A stretch of 64,000 bases of DNA from Oscillospiraceae bacterium. GTDB taxonomy: Bacteria; Bacillota; Clostridia; Oscillospirales; Oscillospiraceae. The notes under the pieces are model-generated. The model saw only the letters and a list, made by a program, of their open reading frames with translations. It made no database searches and had not been told where the DNA came from. The DNA is taken from the NCBI GenBank assembly GCA_022846095.1, contig AP025583.1, positions 434,001-498,000 of the forward strand, given 5' to 3'. Made by a program: the position numbers and the translations under genes. This document shows, piece by piece, positions 8,504 through 16,681 of this stretch. The stretch's first letter is position 1, and every line of letters starts with the position of its first letter.

Positions 8504-9781
8504 TCACATCAGAAATTCCAGGGGCGCAAGGATAAGCTGGGGACAGAAGATGAAGATGATCAGGATGACCAGCTCGGTAATCAGGAAGGGGATGGTCCCC
8601 TGCACAATCTCCATGAACTTGATTTTCGCCACGCCGCAGCCCACGAAGAGCACGGTGCCCACAGGGGGCGTGATCAGGCCGATGGACAGGTTGAGCACCA
8701 TGATAAGCGCGAAGAAATAGGGGTCGATCCCCGCCTGCATAATGACGGGGAACAGGACCGGGGCAAAAATCAAGATATTGGGTACGATGTCCAGCACCAT
8801 GCCCATGAGGAACAGGAAGAGGTTTATGGTCAGCAGCAGCGGAATGGGGTGGTTCACCAAGCCGCCGAACAGCGCCACCGCCTTGGCGGGGATCTGCGCC
8901 ACCGTAATGAGCCACGCCACCATGGCCGCGCCGCCCGCGATAAACATGACTGCGGCGGTGGAGCGCCCCGCATCCCGCACAGCCTCCCAAAACTGCTTCA
9001 GGCTCAGCTCCCGGTAGATGAAGGCGCTGGCGATGATGGCGTACACCACCGCGAAGGCGCCTGCCTCGGTGGGGGTGAAGAAGCCAAGGCGGATGCCGCC
9101 CACAATGAGCACCGGCATAAAAAGGGCGGGAATGGATTGTATCACCGTCTTAAAGGCCTCGCGGCCAGAAAACTTTACCGTGTCGTGGTAATCGTCCGCC
9201 CGCACGACGAAGCGCCAGACCACCATGAGGGCCAGGCCCATGATAATGCCCGGGACCAGACCGGACATGAACAGCCTCGTAACCGAGAGGCCCACGGTCG
9301 TGCCCACCAGAATCATGGGGATGCTGGGCGGAATGATGGGGGCGATGATGGAGCTGGCGCAGATAAGCCCCCCTGCCCGCTTGGTGCGGTAGCCCTGCTC
9401 CTTCATCAGCGGGAGCAGGATGGCGCCCAGGGCGGCCGCATCGGCCACGGCACTGCCCGAGAGCCCGGCGAAAATTATGCTGGCCAGAATCGCCGTGTAG
9501 CCGAGGCCGCCCCGGACCCGGCCGAGCAGCACATTGGCAAAGTCGACAATCCGCTTGGACAGCCCGCCCTTGGCCATCAGTTCGCCCGCCAACATAAAAA
9601 AGGGGATTGCCATCAGGGAAAAGTTATTGACGCCGCTGATCATCTGCTGGCCCAGCAGGTTCAGGTCAAAGCTGCCCAGCGTGAACATCAGCACCAGCGC
9701 ACAGCCGATAAGCGCCACCGCGATGGGTACGCCCAGCGCCAGCAGCAGGAAGAGGCTCCCGATAAAAACGAACAGCTCCAC
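8504..9781 (-). CDS. dctM: TRAP transporter large permease (DctM type)
   Basis: A 425-residue, very hydrophobic protein with about 12 membrane helices. It is the ion-coupled channel of a TRAP system, driving uptake of acids delivered by the binding protein. Family segments such as GLSGSAVADAAALG near residue 108 and FFTPTEAGAFAVVYA near 230 are recognisable. It starts at a GTG (9779-9781) with a purine-rich GGGGG site, three bases after the small permease stop, so the two are translationally coupled. Order P-Q-M followed by enzymes is standard for catabolic TRAP operons. Confidence 0.95.
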   Translation of the reverse strand: MELFVFIGSLFLLLALGVPIAVALIGCALVLMFTLGSFDLNLLGQQMISGVNNFSLMAIPFFMLAGELMAKGGLSKRIVDFANVLLGRVRGGLGYTAILASIIFAGLSGSAVADAAALGAILLPLMKEQGYRTKRAGGLICASSIIAPIIPPSIPMILVGTTVGLSVTRLFMSGLVPGIIMGLALMVVWRFVVRADDYHDTVKFSGREAFKTVIQSIPALFMPVLIVGGIRLGFFTPTEAGAFAVVYAIIASAFIYRELSLKQFWEAVRDAGRSTAAVMFIAGGAAMVAWLITVAQIPAKAVALFGGLVNHPIPLLLTINLFLFLMGMVLDIVPNILIFAPVLFPVIMQAGIDPYFFALIMVLNLSIGLITPPVGTVLFVGCGVAKIKFMEIVQGTIPFLITELVILIIFIFCPQLILAPLEFLM

Positions 9782-9784
9782 GCC

Positions 9785-10246
9785 CTAGCCCCCTTTCTTC
9801 CGGTAGCGGTTCCACATATCCAGCACCAGGCAGACGAGATAGCCGCCCGCCGCAATGGGCAGCACACAGCAGACCAGCGCAAAGTTCGTCCCGGTGGCGG
9901 CTGTGGGGTAATTCGCCACGATGGTGTACTTGACACCCGCCACGAAAAGGGTTGCCATAATCGCCAAGACCACCAGGTCGCGGATCAGCTCCACAGCCGT
10001 CTTTACTTTGCCGTGGAGTGCGTCCAGCACCACGGTGACGGCCACGTGGCCGCCGTGCCGGTAGGCCACGACAACGCCAAAGTAGACCAGCCAAATGAAA
10101 AAGAACCGGGAAAACTCCTCCGACTGTACCAGACTGGTGTGGAAAAAGTACCTGAGGATCGCGTTCAGGAAGGTCAAAACCGTCATGCCCAGGATGGAGA
10201 TGACCAGCAGCCAGTCGGAGAGGCCGTCTATCACTTTATTGACCAT
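9785..10246 (-). CDS. dctQ: TRAP transporter small permease (DctQ type)
   Basis: A 153-residue protein with four predicted membrane helices, the usual size and topology of DctQ. It partners the large permease and helps dock the binding protein. The ATG at 10246 has a GAGGTG site eight bases upstream. It lies between the binding-protein gene and dctM, with a hairpin on the binding-protein side that may set the ratio of the two transcripts. Confidence 0.92.
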   Translation of the reverse strand: MVNKVIDGLSDWLLVISILGMTVLTFLNAILRYFFHTSLVQSEEFSRFFFIWLVYFGVVVAYRHGGHVAVTVVLDALHGKVKTAVELIRDLVVLAIMATLFVAGVKYTIVANYPTAATGTNFALVCCVLPIAAGGYLVCLVLDMWNRYRKKGG

Positions 10247-10277
10247 ATGCGTTCACCTCTTTTTCTTCCTGTTTTAG

Positions 10278-10316
10278 GGATGTGGCTCCCGGCCGGGACG
10301 GCCGGAAGCCACATCC
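10278..10316 (-). other. Intercistronic hairpin between dctP and dctQ
   Basis: GGATGTGGCT plus GGCC pair with GGCC plus AGCCACATCC around a short loop, just past the dctP stop. There is no real T run after it on the minus strand. Such hairpins commonly protect the abundant binding-protein message or partly terminate, giving more binding protein than permease. Confidence 0.6.
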
Positions 10317-10335
10317 TGCGCCGCGTGGGGGGCAC

Positions 10336-11379
10336 TTACTTGAAGTCGATAATCTCCTGGATAATCTCCATACTGCCGGGATACTGCTCATCCAGCCACT
10401 CGTAAGTCGCCTGCTGGGAGTCGGCCATGGCCTGCCGGAATGCGTCGTCCGGAGAAATTATCTCCATCCCATTTTCAGCAAAGTACTCCATGTCCGCGTT
10501 GTCACTGGCCTCGCTCTGCTCCCAGGTGTAGTCGTTGGCCAAGGTGATGGCGTCGGCAAAGATCTGCTGCTGTTCCGGCGTCAGGCTCTCGAAGAATTCC
10601 CGGTTGACCAGCCACAGGTGCAGCGTGAGCATGTGCTTGGAGTCCAGCCCGTAGCCGGATACCTCGTTGAACTTGTTGCCGCGGCAGATGGAGGGCGGCG
10701 TCTCCTGGGCGTCCACCACCTTCTGCTCCAGGGCGGTGAAGACCTCGGTCATGGGCATGGTGATGGGGTTGGAGCCCAAATTGGTGGCCCACTCAATCCA
10801 CACCGGGATGTTGGGTACCCGCAGGCGCAGACCCTTAAAGTCCTCCATGGACTGGAGGGGGCGGTTGGAGAAGATCGCCCGGAAGCCGGATGGGGTATAG
10901 GGGAACACGACCAGCTTGCTGTCCTCGACGCCTTGGGTCAGATCCGCAAAGATCTTTGGATCCTCCAGCGCGCGGCGGGCGTGGTCGTAATCCCGGAAGA
11001 TGTTGGGCAGCAAAGTGATGTTGGTGTAGGGGATCTCCGGTACCGTGAGCCCGCCGGAGAGAAACATTTCCACCGAGCCGGTCTGCACGCTCTCCAGCAG
11101 GGCATCCTCCGTGCCGAGTTGGCCGTTTGGGTAGATCTCGATCTGGATGGCTCCGTCGGTTTTTTTCTCCACTTCCTCCTTGAAAAGGTAGAGGGACTGC
11201 GTCTCCGGCACGTTCTCCGCGTAGAGATTGGCCACCTTAACCTTAATGGGCGTGGGTGTGCTGCCCGCAGGCTGGGTGGAGCCGGGCTGCTTTTCGGCAC
11301 CGCCGGAATTGCCGCAGCCGGCCAGAAGGGCAAATAGCATCAGGGCCGCCAGGAGCATACTCAGGATTTTTCGTCTCAT
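10336..11379 (-). CDS. dctP: TRAP transporter substrate-binding lipoprotein (DctP type)
   Basis: A 347-residue extracytoplasmic binding protein. The start is the ATG at 11379 with a GGGAAGGTG site; upstream codons in frame are not supported. A lipoprotein signal peptide ends in LLAGCG near residue 22, so the mature protein would be lipid-anchored. The body has the DctP-type pattern, including FTALEQKVVDAQETPPS around residue 210 and the arginine-bearing LRVPNIP segment expected to bind a substrate carboxylate. It is the first gene of the catabolic operon, divergent from a two-component system that probably controls it. Confidence 0.94.
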   Translation of the reverse strand: MRRKILSMLLAALMLFALLAGCGNSGGAEKQPGSTQPAGSTPTPIKVKVANLYAENVPETQSLYLFKEEVEKKTDGAIQIEIYPNGQLGTEDALLESVQTGSVEMFLSGGLTVPEIPYTNITLLPNIFRDYDHARRALEDPKIFADLTQGVEDSKLVVFPYTPSGFRAIFSNRPLQSMEDFKGLRLRVPNIPVWIEWATNLGSNPITMPMTEVFTALEQKVVDAQETPPSICRGNKFNEVSGYGLDSKHMLTLHLWLVNREFFESLTPEQQQIFADAITLANDYTWEQSEASDNADMEYFAENGMEIISPDDAFRQAMADSQQATYEWLDEQYPGSMEIIQEIIDFK

Positions 11380-11555
11380 AACACCTTCCCCTTTCGCGGT
11401 CCGCCCCACCAGGCGGGGCGGCGCTTGTCCTATCCTCCGGGTTCGATAAAATTATTATAAAAGCGTCCCGCTTTAATTGTTAGGTGAGGATTTTTGCTTT
11501 TGGGGGAATATCTTTGGCATTGTTGCGATTGGTAATTGTTTCTGAGGCCCTTTGC

Positions 11556-11584
11556 TTGAAATGGGGATTTTGATGTGGAATAAT
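11556..11584 (+). promoter_or_regulatory. Possible promoter of the two-component operon
   Basis: TTGAAA (11556-11561) and AATAAT (11579-11584) are separated by 17 bases and lie about 90 bases before the sensor kinase ATG in an AT-rich stretch. The spacing is right but the -10 is imperfect. On the other strand a TATAAT at 11454-11459 could serve dctP. Confidence 0.35.
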
Positions 11585-11672
11585 ACTGGTATACCCCGTA
11601 TCTCGACAAAAAACGACGGGCTAAAACGGAGGAAAAGGCCGTACTTACCGCTGAAAAGGAGGTCCTGCACAC

Positions 11673-13523
11673 ATGCGCCGACTTCGCCTGTGGGATCGGG
11701 TTGCGGGACGTTTTCGGGGCAAGAAATTGCGTACGCGCTATTTCGTGCTCTTTATGGCGGTTTTTCTTGCGATTGCCGTCCCGCTGAATCTATATATCTA
11801 CAACTACTACGCCACCGCCGCGATACACCAGGCCGGAACCACCGGCCAGGCCGTACTGAAAAGCGCCCAGGCGGGGTTTTCCTACTCCATCAACGACGTG
11901 TATTCCCTGATTAAACAGATGAACGCCTCACAGGAGTTCCTGGCGGAGCTGGGGAAGCCGCAGCAGGATGCGGCTCAGACGGAGCGGGTCTCGGCCTGCC
12001 TGGAGGATTTCCTGGAACGGCTGGCCGCGGTAAAATCCCTGCGCCTGTTCTTTCCCGACCGGGCGCTGGGGGTGGGCCGGTCCGGGCTGCGCCCGTCGGG
12101 GGAGGCGTATCTCGGCACGGACTGGTACAGCGCAGCACTGCGCGGACAGGGGTCAATCGTGTGCCGTCCCAGCCATGTCCAGAGCTATGGGATGGAGGTC
12201 TCGGGGGCCGACACAGCCTGCTTCGACTATCAGGAGCCGGTCATCTCCTTCGTCTCCGTGCTGAAGGACGAGCATATGCGTACGCTGGCGGTCGTGTCCG
12301 TCGATGTGGCGAGCAGCGCCTTTAACGATATTTTTGACGGTATGGGCGTCTCAAAGGGCAGTTTTTTCTTCGTCGTCACAGGGGAGGGCGCGCCGATCTG
12401 CTCCACGCGGACCGGGCTGGAGGAGGGTGGGGGTGCGTCTGTTTACGCGGACTATCTCCTCTCGGAAAAGGCGGGCTCTGCGGAAAATGAGATTCGGAGG
12501 ATAGACGGGCAGCGCTGCCTGATTTCCCAGCGCGATTACTACTTTGAGGGCTGGCGGTTTTTTGCCGTCACCGCGCTCAGCGAGCTGCTGATCGATCGGA
12601 TTACGTTCCTCACCGCGGGGCTGCCGGTATTCCTGTACTTCTGTATCGCGGCCCTGCTGTTGAGCGCGGTGATGTCCCACATCGCCATGCGCCCCTTAAA
12701 AACCACCGTGCATACCATCGACCGGATCCGGGGGAGCGATTTTTCCTCCCGGGTCAAGGTGGAGGAACAGTACGAGGAGCTCCGGGAAATTTACACCCAT
12801 TTTAACGAGATGCTGGACAGCGTGACCACTCTCACCAATGAGAACTATGAAATTACCCTGCGCGAGAAGGACGCGCAGATCAAGGCGTTGGAGTCCCAGA
12901 TAAACTCCCATTTCCTATACAACACCCTGGATATTATCAATTGGCGGGTCTATGAGCTGGGCGGCGAGGAGGTGTGCGGAATCGTGAGCAGCCTGTCCTC
13001 CATCCTGCGCTACAGCCTGAACAGCGCAAGGAACATCGTCTCGCTCGGCGACGAGATTAACCAGATTAAGAACTACCTGAACATTCAGACGGCCCGCTAC
13101 GAGGACCGGTTTACCGTCTGCTTTGACCTTCGGCCCGAAACCATGGGCCTCTATGTCCACAAGCTGCTGCTCCAGCCCATCGTGGAAAACGCCATTGAGC
13201 ACGGCTTTGCGGATCGGGAGCTGGGCGGTATGCTGGCCATTTCCAGCCGCCTGGAGGGGGAGCACCTGTTTGTGGAGATCTATGACAACGGCTGCGGCAT
13301 CCAGCCGGAGCTGGCGGAGCGTCTGCTGTCGGAGAAAAGAGGGAGCGCCTTGGACTGCGAAGAGAAGATCCATATCGGCCTGAGCAACGTACATAACCGG
13401 CTGCGGTATTACTACGGGGCGCAGTACGGGATTACCATAGACAGCGAGCCCGGCGCCTATACACGGATTACGCTGCACTATCCGGCGGTGTATACGAATA
13501 CCGAAGGGGAGATGCAGCTATGA
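11673..13523 (+). CDS. YesM-type sensor histidine kinase
   Basis: A 616-residue membrane kinase. A first membrane helix lies near residues 26-48, an extracellular sensor domain of about 240 residues follows, then a second helix near 310-332 and a HAMP linker. The C-terminal His_kinase/HATPase pair of the LytS/YesM class shows the phospho-acceptor in INSHFLYNTLD (His413) and the ATP-binding N-box in QPIVENAIEHGF near 505. AAAAGGAGG precedes the ATG. It overlaps the response regulator gene by four bases. It probably senses an extracellular solute related to the TRAP substrate and controls the divergent operon. Confidence 0.94.
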   Translation: MRRLRLWDRVAGRFRGKKLRTRYFVLFMAVFLAIAVPLNLYIYNYYATAAIHQAGTTGQAVLKSAQAGFSYSINDVYSLIKQMNASQEFLAELGKPQQDAAQTERVSACLEDFLERLAAVKSLRLFFPDRALGVGRSGLRPSGEAYLGTDWYSAALRGQGSIVCRPSHVQSYGMEVSGADTACFDYQEPVISFVSVLKDEHMRTLAVVSVDVASSAFNDIFDGMGVSKGSFFFVVTGEGAPICSTRTGLEEGGGASVYADYLLSEKAGSAENEIRRIDGQRCLISQRDYYFEGWRFFAVTALSELLIDRITFLTAGLPVFLYFCIAALLLSAVMSHIAMRPLKTTVHTIDRIRGSDFSSRVKVEEQYEELREIYTHFNEMLDSVTTLTNENYEITLREKDAQIKALESQINSHFLYNTLDIINWRVYELGGEEVCGIVSSLSSILRYSLNSARNIVSLGDEINQIKNYLNIQTARYEDRFTVCFDLRPETMGLYVHKLLLQPIVENAIEHGFADRELGGMLAISSRLEGEHLFVEIYDNGCGIQPELAERLLSEKRGSALDCEEKIHIGLSNVHNRLRYYYGAQYGITIDSEPGAYTRITLHYPAVYTNTEGEMQL

Positions 13524-15067
13524 AAACAGTCGTCGTCGTAGATGATGAAAAGGTGATTCTGGACGGTATCACGCATCTGGTGGAGGCCACGCCCGGCTTC
13601 CGCGTCCTGGCCAGGTACCGCAACGGCCGGGACGCGCTGTCGGGCTGCAGGCGCCTGCAGCCCGACATTATAATTACCGACGTTAAGATGCCGGTGTCGG
13701 ACGGCCTGACACTGGTGGAGGAGGGTCAGAAATATCTACGCGCCCAATACATCGTCATCAGCGGCTATGAGGAGTTCGAGTACGCCAGGCGCGCCGCCGT
13801 CCTGCACGTCAGCGAATACCTGCTCAAGCCCGTGGACATCCAGCAGCTGCGAAACGCACTGACTACCGTCTCCGCGCGGATCGACACGATGAAAGCGGAA
13901 CAGACGCTCTCGCGCAGGCAGTTGGCGATGATTTGCCTCCAGCCGGGCCGGGCGTCCTCCGGCCTGGCTGCCGCACTGATGGTGCGGCTTCAGCTGCGGG
14001 TGGAGGCCGTTACCTGCGCCGCGCTGTTTCTGCACAGGACGCCCCGGCCCACGGAGGCGATGCTGGAGGAGGCCTGCGCTGCGCTGGATGCCGGCTGCGC
14101 CGAGCGGGGACTGCGGGACTATGCGGTGTGTGTCCAGGGCAGGCATATCTTCCTGTTCCTCTTCGCCGCGGATCCGGGCGGGGCTCTGCTGCGGGAGCTT
14201 GCCGCACATATCAGGCGGTGCGTCTACGCGCAGCTTGGCTGTAAATCCTACGCGGGGTTGAGCCGGGAGTTTCCCGCGTTGGAACACGCGGCCCAGGCGG
14301 CGGCGCAGGCGGCGGTTGCCGCCCACGCGTTTCTTTACGGAAGTGGGGAGGCGGTGTTCCAGTTCTCCGCCGGCTGGGATTACGGCGAGGAGCCGGAGAG
14401 CTATATCCGCGCACCCCGGCAGCAGCTGGTGGCGCTGGCGGAGGCGCACGATATGGAGCAGAGCAAGGCGTATATCCGCGCCTTTTTGCGGCTGTGCGTC
14501 GAAAACGACTACAGCCCGGAGCTCTTCTTCCACTTCCTGCGTACCGCTGCGGAGCAATGCGCCCGGTCGCTGAACCTTAAAGGACACCAGCGGGCGGATT
14601 TGGAGCGCCTTGTGGAGTCACTCTATTACGCGGAGGTGGATCTGAACGGCTTTTTACGGGGGCTGGACCACTTTGCCGCGGAGCTTGTGCAGAACCAGAA
14701 CGCGGGCGGCACCGCACTGGTGGAAAAGGTGATGGATTACGCCGAAATCCACTACCGGGAGCGGCTTTCCCTCTCCGACATCAGCGGTATGTTCTATGTC
14801 AACGGCAGCCACTTCTGCAAGGTGTTTAAACGCAAGACCGGGCTGACCTTTAACGAGTACCTCGCGCGGCTGCGGATACGAAAAGCCAAACAGTTTATCC
14901 GTAGCGGCAGCTATAAGATATACGAAATATCGGGCCTGTGCGGCTTCCGGGACCCGAAATACTTCGCGCAGATCTTCCGTAAACTCACCGGTCAGTCCCC
15001 CTCCCAGTATGCGGCGCAGTGCGGAGCAGGGGAGCGGATTGTCAGTGATAAAAATGAGGGAGGTTAA
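13520..15067 (+). CDS. YesN-type response regulator with AraC DNA-binding domain
   Basis: A 515-residue regulator. The receiver domain carries the acidic pair in VVDDE, the phospho-acceptor Asp54 in IIITDVKMP and the conserved Lys in LLKPVD near 105. A long central linker of about 260 residues follows. The two AraC-type helix-turn-helix motifs occupy roughly the last 100 residues (LSLSDISGMFYVNGSHFCKVFK then the ISGLCGFRDPKYFAQIFRK region). Start and kinase stop overlap as ATGA, which indicates translational coupling. Likely target promoters are the divergent dctP promoter and its own operon. Confidence 0.94.
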   Translation: MKTVVVVDDEKVILDGITHLVEATPGFRVLARYRNGRDALSGCRRLQPDIIITDVKMPVSDGLTLVEEGQKYLRAQYIVISGYEEFEYARRAAVLHVSEYLLKPVDIQQLRNALTTVSARIDTMKAEQTLSRRQLAMICLQPGRASSGLAAALMVRLQLRVEAVTCAALFLHRTPRPTEAMLEEACAALDAGCAERGLRDYAVCVQGRHIFLFLFAADPGGALLRELAAHIRRCVYAQLGCKSYAGLSREFPALEHAAQAAAQAAVAAHAFLYGSGEAVFQFSAGWDYGEEPESYIRAPRQQLVALAEAHDMEQSKAYIRAFLRLCVENDYSPELFFHFLRTAAEQCARSLNLKGHQRADLERLVESLYYAEVDLNGFLRGLDHFAAELVQNQNAGGTALVEKVMDYAEIHYRERLSLSDISGMFYVNGSHFCKVFKRKTGLTFNEYLARLRIRKAKQFIRSGSYKIYEISGLCGFRDPKYFAQIFRKLTGQSPSQYAAQCGAGERIVSDKNEGG

Positions 15068-15071
15068 AACC

Positions 15072-15806
15072 ATGCTGTTGAAGGAGAAAATTGCGGTGGT
15101 CACGGGAGGCGGCAGTGGAATCGGACTGGCCGTCGTGCAGGATTTTCTGGAGGAGGGGGCCCGCGTGCTGGCCGTGGATCTTGAGCCCGGGGCCCTTAAC
15201 GGACTTGGTGCCGGGGAATCCGGACGCCTTGCGTTTTTCCGCGCCGACGTTGGGCGGGAGGAGGAGAACGCGGCCATGCTCGCGGCGGCGGCGGAGCGCT
15301 TCGGTGGACTGGATATTCTGGTCAACAATGCGGGGGTGGGCAGGCTGGCCGAGAGCGCCTCCTGCCCCACGGAGCTGTGGAGGCGCATTCAGTCGGTCAA
15401 TCTGGACGGCGCCTTCTTCGGTTGCAGACATGCAATTCGCCGCTTTTTGGAGACCGGGGGCGGCAGCATCGTAAACGTGGCCTCGATCATGGGGGTGGTG
15501 GGCAGCGCGGGACAGACTGCCTACAGCGCCACGAAGAGCGGTATCCTGGGTATGACCCGGTGCCTCGCGCTAGAGTACGCAAAATCCAATATCCGCGTTA
15601 ACGCGGTGTGCCCCGGCTATATAGACAGCCCTATGCTGGCCGGGAAGAGCGGTGCGGAGCGGGAGCGGCTGGCGGCCCTCCACCCCATCGGCCGTCTAGG
15701 CCGCCCGGAGGAGATCGCGCACTGCGTTACCTTCCTGGCGTCCGGCCGCGCCAGCTTTGTGACGGGGGCGGCCCTCGTGGCGGACGGCGGATATACGGCG
15801 CAATAG
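15072..15806 (+). CDS. Short-chain dehydrogenase/reductase downstream of the two-component system
   Basis: A 244-residue classical SDR with VVTGGGSGIGLA near residue 9, NNAG near 81 and the catalytic AYSATKSGILG near 150 followed by VNAVCPGY. The ATG at 15072 follows GGGAGG by eight bases; earlier in-frame ATGs lie inside the regulator gene. It begins four bases after the response regulator stop, so it belongs to the same transcript, and is a second SDR linked to the TRAP/BKACE operon. It may act on the same compound or its other stereoisomer, which is inference. Confidence 0.9.
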   Translation: MLLKEKIAVVTGGGSGIGLAVVQDFLEEGARVLAVDLEPGALNGLGAGESGRLAFFRADVGREEENAAMLAAAAERFGGLDILVNNAGVGRLAESASCPTELWRRIQSVNLDGAFFGCRHAIRRFLETGGGSIVNVASIMGVVGSAGQTAYSATKSGILGMTRCLALEYAKSNIRVNAVCPGYIDSPMLAGKSGAERERLAALHPIGRLGRPEEIAHCVTFLASGRASFVTGAALVADGGYTAQ

Positions 15807-15831
15807 TGAAAAAACAAGCCGACAGGCGCAC

Positions 15832-15873
15832 AAAAAGGTTCTCGGCAGATGATCATCTGCCGAGAACCTTTTT
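15832..15873. terminator. Bidirectional terminator between SDR and TauE-type gene
   Basis: A perfect 42-base palindrome with 21-base arms beginning AAAAAGGTTCTCGGC and ending in five T. It sits between convergent genes and can end transcription from both sides. Confidence 0.9.
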
Positions 15874-15891
15874 GCGATAAGCTGACGGCGG

Positions 15892-16671
15892 CTACCCCGC
15901 CAGACGCAGGGCGGCGCACACCAGATTGTACGCCGTAAGGGCGATGACGCCCCACATGGCGATACGGAAGACCCGCTCCACCGCCCCGGCGGAGAGCCTG
16001 CGGTTGAGCCCCGCGCCCAGGAAGCCGCCCAGCACGGCGGCGGGGATCATAAGGCGGAGCATGGACAGGTCGTAGGCCCCAAAGCCGGGGTCCAGGCCGG
16101 TCAGCACCAGCTTGGAGCCCTGGGAGAAGAAGATGATCAGCACGGAGACCACGGCGGCGTCCCGGCTGGAAAGGCCCAGCAGCAGGCACAGGGCGGCCAC
16201 GTTGATGGGCCCGCCGCCGATGCCCAGAAAGACGGCCAGCATCCCCAGCCCCGCGCCTGCGGACAGGAACAGAGCCGGATTTTGCAGGGGGCGGAGGGTG
16301 TGGAACCTGTCCTTGCACAGCACCAGGCACAGCACGCCCCCCAGCATGGCCGACTGCACGATCATCAGCACGTCGCTTTGCACGGCCCCGGCCACCAGGC
16401 CGAAGGCCAGCTTGCCCAGCCAGCCCCCCAGCACGGAGCCCGCCGCGATCAGGCACATGTGCCGCTCCACCCGGAAGCCCATGCGGATCTGCCGCAGCAG
16501 GGAGACCACCGACATGGAGAACACCGTGGCGGCGGAGAGCACCGATATGGTGTCAGCGCCGTAGGGCCCCAGGGCGTCCAGGGCGGGCTTGATGATCACG
16601 CCCCCGCCCAGGCCGGTCATGGCCCCCAGCAGGGTGGCCAGGAGGGCCACGAAAAAATAGACGAGCGCCAC
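15892..16671 (-). CDS. TauE/SafE-family (TSUP) anion transporter
   Basis: A 259-residue integral membrane protein with about eight helices. The N-terminal half has GAMTGLGGGVIIKPAL and the second half FLGIGGGPINVAA, the duplicated family signature. TSUP proteins export or import sulfite, sulfoacetate, taurine-related anions or small organic acids. It starts at GTG 16671, 10 bases after the SLC13 stop, without a clear ribosome site, so it may be coupled. As the last gene of the component-B reductase cluster it could export a product of that reaction. Confidence 0.88.
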   Translation of the reverse strand: MALVYFFVALLATLLGAMTGLGGGVIIKPALDALGPYGADTISVLSAATVFSMSVVSLLRQIRMGFRVERHMCLIAAGSVLGGWLGKLAFGLVAGAVQSDVLMIVQSAMLGGVLCLVLCKDRFHTLRPLQNPALFLSAGAGLGMLAVFLGIGGGPINVAALCLLLGLSSRDAAVVSVLIIFFSQGSKLVLTGLDPGFGAYDLSMLRLMIPAAVLGGFLGAGLNRRLSAGAVERVFRIAMWGVIALTAYNLVCAALRLAG

Positions 16672-16681
16672 TGTGCCGGGC

